Below, one piece after another: positions 4,333 to 6,269 of a stretch of 6,269 nucleotides of DNA. The position numbers were made by a program, and so were the translations under genes. Within the stretch, counting starts at the first letter, position 1. Each line of letters starts with the position of its first letter. The stretch lies in NCBI GenBank assembly GCA_023134955.1, contig JAGLUC010000086.1, positions 1-6,269 of the forward strand. Direction: 5' to 3'. The DNA comes from Methylococcales bacterium. Its GTDB lineage: Bacteria > Pseudomonadota > Gammaproteobacteria > Methylococcales > Methylomonadaceae. The notes beneath the pieces were generated by a model that was not told where the DNA came from, did not search any database, and saw only the letters and a list, made by a program, of their open reading frames with translations.

Positions 4333-6153
4333 ATGACTACTTCTAAGTCAGGTTTTTCCCTTGCCAGTTGGAATAGCACCCCTAATAAAGAGCAGGATCA
4401 ACGAAATCAGCAAAGAATTAAAACTATTAATCACGAAGCGACTATTTTTGCTGAAGATATTATTTCTTTATCATGCACTGTTTCTGATATGTCAAAAGCA
4501 GGGGCTATGCTGGTAGCAAATACCCCGAACCTCACTATTGAACAAGATGTTCCATTGACCGTTAGCATTCAATCGGCTGGTAAAAAACTAACACGTAATG
4601 CCATTGTGCGCTGGGTAATCATATCTAATGATGAAATGCGTTTTGGTGTGCAATATGTAGATCATGTCAAATTAGAACCTGCAACTCACCAATTAGATAT
4701 TGAACAGGTAAAAATTGATCCAGCTTGTACATTACGCATTCCTTCCAGTCTTGCGGTACGCAGAAAAGTGTTGCCTTTTTTGGAGCAACAGGGCGTTATT
4801 CATGTTGCTTGTTGTAATGTTAATAATATCAGCATGGTCAATACCATAGAACGGATGATTAAAGCACCTGTTGTGTTATGGAATGTTGAACAGGAAAAAC
4901 TGGAAAAGGTTCTAAAACAGGTTTATGGCAATAGTCAGCCTGCTCCAATACTCCCTGGAAAAGCCAGTGCTAATGATGAGAAAACCTCAGATGCTGTTGA
5001 TTTAGGCGATAAATTACTATATGCAGCCTATATTCGCGAAGCCTCTGATATTCATATTGACCCTACTCATAAAGGTGCGCGTATTCGCTTTCGAGTTGAT
5101 GGGCAATTAGAAACTTATGATTCTATTCAACAGGATATTTATACTGAATTAGCCAGTCGTATTAAAGTGATGGCTAACCTGGATATTGCTGAGAAACGTG
5201 CGCCTCAAGATGGTCGATTTAGCCATCAGTTTGTCAGTGGTGGCAAACGAATAGATATGCGAGTTGCCACTTTACCTACTAAATACGGTGAGCGTATCAC
5301 TATGCGTTTATTGGCTGTGAATACCGAAGGGCTTACCTTAAATAAGCTAGGATTTACCGATAATAACCGCACCATGATTGAGCGTTTTTTACGACGCACT
5401 CAGGGCTTGATGATTATGACAGGGCCTACAGGGAGTGGTAAAACCACCACCTTGTATGCCTCTATCCGATTATTACTGGCAGAACGTGATGTCAACATTA
5501 TCACTGTTGAAGACCCTATTGAGTATGAAATTAATGGTGTTGCACAGTGTGAAATTGATCCAGCATCCGATAAATTAGACTTTGCCAAAGCCTTACGAAG
5601 CATTTTACGGCATGACCCCGATGTAGTGATGCTGGGTGAAATTAGAGACAAAGAAACTGCTGATATTGCCATTAAAGCTGCCTTAACTGGACACATGGTT
5701 TTAGGCACACTACACACCAATTCTGCCGCAGCCACAGTCACCCGATTAATTGATATGGGTGTACAACCTTATTTAATTGCCGCAGCTTTACGTTTGGCCG
5801 TTGCTCAGCGCTTATTAAGACGTTTATGTACCCATTGCAGAATTTCTCGCCCATTAACGGAACAAGAAGCCATCTCAATTTTTCACCCCGAATTAACGGG
5901 TACACAAGTTTATGACCCTACAGGCTGTGTTTATTGTGGAGATAAAGGCTATGCAGGGCGAATAGGCTTGTATGAAATTTTAGAGCTTAACGAAAGCTGG
6001 GCAAGAGATGTAGCTGATGAAAAGGGGGAGGCAGTACTAACTGACAATATGCGTAAATCTGGAGTACATAGTTTACTGGATGATGCAATTGAAAAGCTGG
6101 TATCTGGACAAACATCATTTAGTGAAGTATTGCAAATTGCATCGTCTTGGTAG
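4333..6153 (+). CDS. PilZ-domain-fused GspE/PilB-family assembly ATPase
   Basis: This cytoplasmic hexameric ATPase drives pilus or pseudopilus assembly. Residues about 20-115 form a PilZ-like domain with R24-N-Q-Q-R28 (RxxxR), D52-M-S54-K-A-G57 (DxSxxG), the strand AIVRWVI and the FGVQY ending, so both c-di-GMP-binding motifs are present. Residues about 133-199 resemble the later part of the GspE N1 domain (IPSSLAVRRKVLPF to VLKQVYG). The motor follows: SDIHIDP (238-244), Walker A GPTGSGKT (364-371, K370), Asp box VEDPIEYE (392-399), Walker B VVMLGEIRD (431-439, E436) and His box TGHMVLGTLHTN (452-463). The tetracysteine zinc site (C499, C502, C532, C535) is that of the GspE/PilB class and separates it from PilT retraction motors. 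The length, 606 aa, is slightly above usual, mainly from the PilZ part. The start is seven bases after the previous stop with only a weak GGA upstream, suggesting coupled translation. The ATPase family is certain; whether it serves T2SS, MSHA-like or other T4P machinery is not. Confidence 0.93.
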   Translation: MTTSKSGFSLASWNSTPNKEQDQRNQQRIKTINHEATIFAEDIISLSCTVSDMSKAGAMLVANTPNLTIEQDVPLTVSIQSAGKKLTRNAIVRWVIISNDEMRFGVQYVDHVKLEPATHQLDIEQVKIDPACTLRIPSSLAVRRKVLPFLEQQGVIHVACCNVNNISMVNTIERMIKAPVVLWNVEQEKLEKVLKQVYGNSQPAPILPGKASANDEKTSDAVDLGDKLLYAAYIREASDIHIDPTHKGARIRFRVDGQLETYDSIQQDIYTELASRIKVMANLDIAEKRAPQDGRFSHQFVSGGKRIDMRVATLPTKYGERITMRLLAVNTEGLTLNKLGFTDNNRTMIERFLRRTQGLMIMTGPTGSGKTTTLYASIRLLLAERDVNIITVEDPIEYEINGVAQCEIDPASDKLDFAKALRSILRHDPDVVMLGEIRDKETADIAIKAALTGHMVLGTLHTNSAAATVTRLIDMGVQPYLIAAALRLAVAQRLLRRLCTHCRISRPLTEQEAISIFHPELTGTQVYDPTGCVYCGDKGYAGRIGLYEILELNESWARDVADEKGEAVLTDNMRKSGVHSLLDDAIEKLVSGQTSFSEVLQIASSW

Positions 6154-6171
6154 ATGTTTTAAAAAAGTTGT

Positions 6172-6211
6172 CTTAAAAGCCCTCTCCTGATGGGGAGGGT
6201 TGGGTGGGGAG
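6172..6211. repeat. Third copy of the AAAGCCCTC palindromic module after the ATPase gene
   Basis: CTTAAAAGCCCTCTCC-TGAT-GGGGAGGGTTGGGTGGGGAG reproduces the left end of the inverted-repeat units at 1469 and 1926. CCCTCTCC (6180-6187) pairs with GGGGAGGG (6192-6199) with one G-U pair and the loop TGAT. It begins 18 bases after the stop codon. It could stabilise the 3' end of the operon mRNA or weaken read-through; no T-run follows directly. The sequence after it (to 6269) resembles copy B for only a few bases and then diverges or is cut by the window edge. Confidence 0.7.
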
Positions 6212-6269
6212 AAAATAGATTAATTCTTTTTCTCAAAATGCTCCCAAATATAAAAAGACTGAAAAGAAT

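Noticed and set aside
5400..5741. Minus-strand frame of 113 codons in the ATPase gene
   Set aside because: It lies opposite the most conserved motor motifs (Walker A to His box), so the plus-strand gene fully explains it.

Overview
The window is an AT-rich piece of a Gram-negative genome, most likely gammaproteobacterial. This rests on a sigma-54 pilin promoter, type IV pilus/type II secretion (T4P/T2SS) proteins of the GspL/MshI, GspM/PilO and GspE/MshE kinds, and palindromic intergenic repeats of the REP/MITE sort. Genus cannot be read from the sequence; a methanotroph- or Thiotrichales-like host is only a guess. All four convincing genes lie on the + strand and belong to one theme: assembly of a type IV filament or a type II-like secretion pseudopilus.

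Layout: positions 1-308 are a regulatory region with a near-palindrome (1-34), a well-formed -24/-12 promoter (101-116) and a leader of about 180 nt with two hairpins and two possible tiny upstream reading frames. Positions 309-1217 encode an unusually long prepilin (302 aa) with a short leader peptide and the Gly|Met...Glu5 processing site. Positions 1218-2316 hold no credible gene. They consist of two tandem copies (about 465 and 480 bp) of a modular repeat made of nested palindromes, followed by hairpins and a clear intrinsic terminator at 2280-2304. Positions 2317-6153 are a compact operon: a GspL/MshI-like protein (PilM-like and PilN-like parts joined around one membrane segment), a GspM/PilO-like protein, and a GspE-family assembly ATPase. 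The window ends with another copy of one palindromic module (6172-6211).

How they work together (family knowledge plus inference): the L-like and M-like proteins form the inner-membrane platform that links the cytoplasmic ATPase to the periplasm. The ATPase powers pilin insertion, and the prepilin at 309 is a plausible substrate. The platform polytopic protein (GspF/PilC), the secretin and the prepilin peptidase are not in the window. The pilin has its own sigma-54 promoter and is separated from the machinery genes by about 1.1 kb of repeats and a terminator, which suggests separate transcription.

The most interesting point is the ATPase. Its N-terminus carries a PilZ-like domain with both c-di-GMP-binding motifs visible (R24xxxR28 and D52xSxxG57), placed ahead of an N1-like domain and a complete GspE motor with Walker A, Walker B, His box and tetracysteine motif. 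This implies a motor whose nucleotide sensor is built in as PilZ rather than as the MshEN module known from MshE. The second interesting point is the tandem repeat, whose two copies differ in ways that preserve hairpins.
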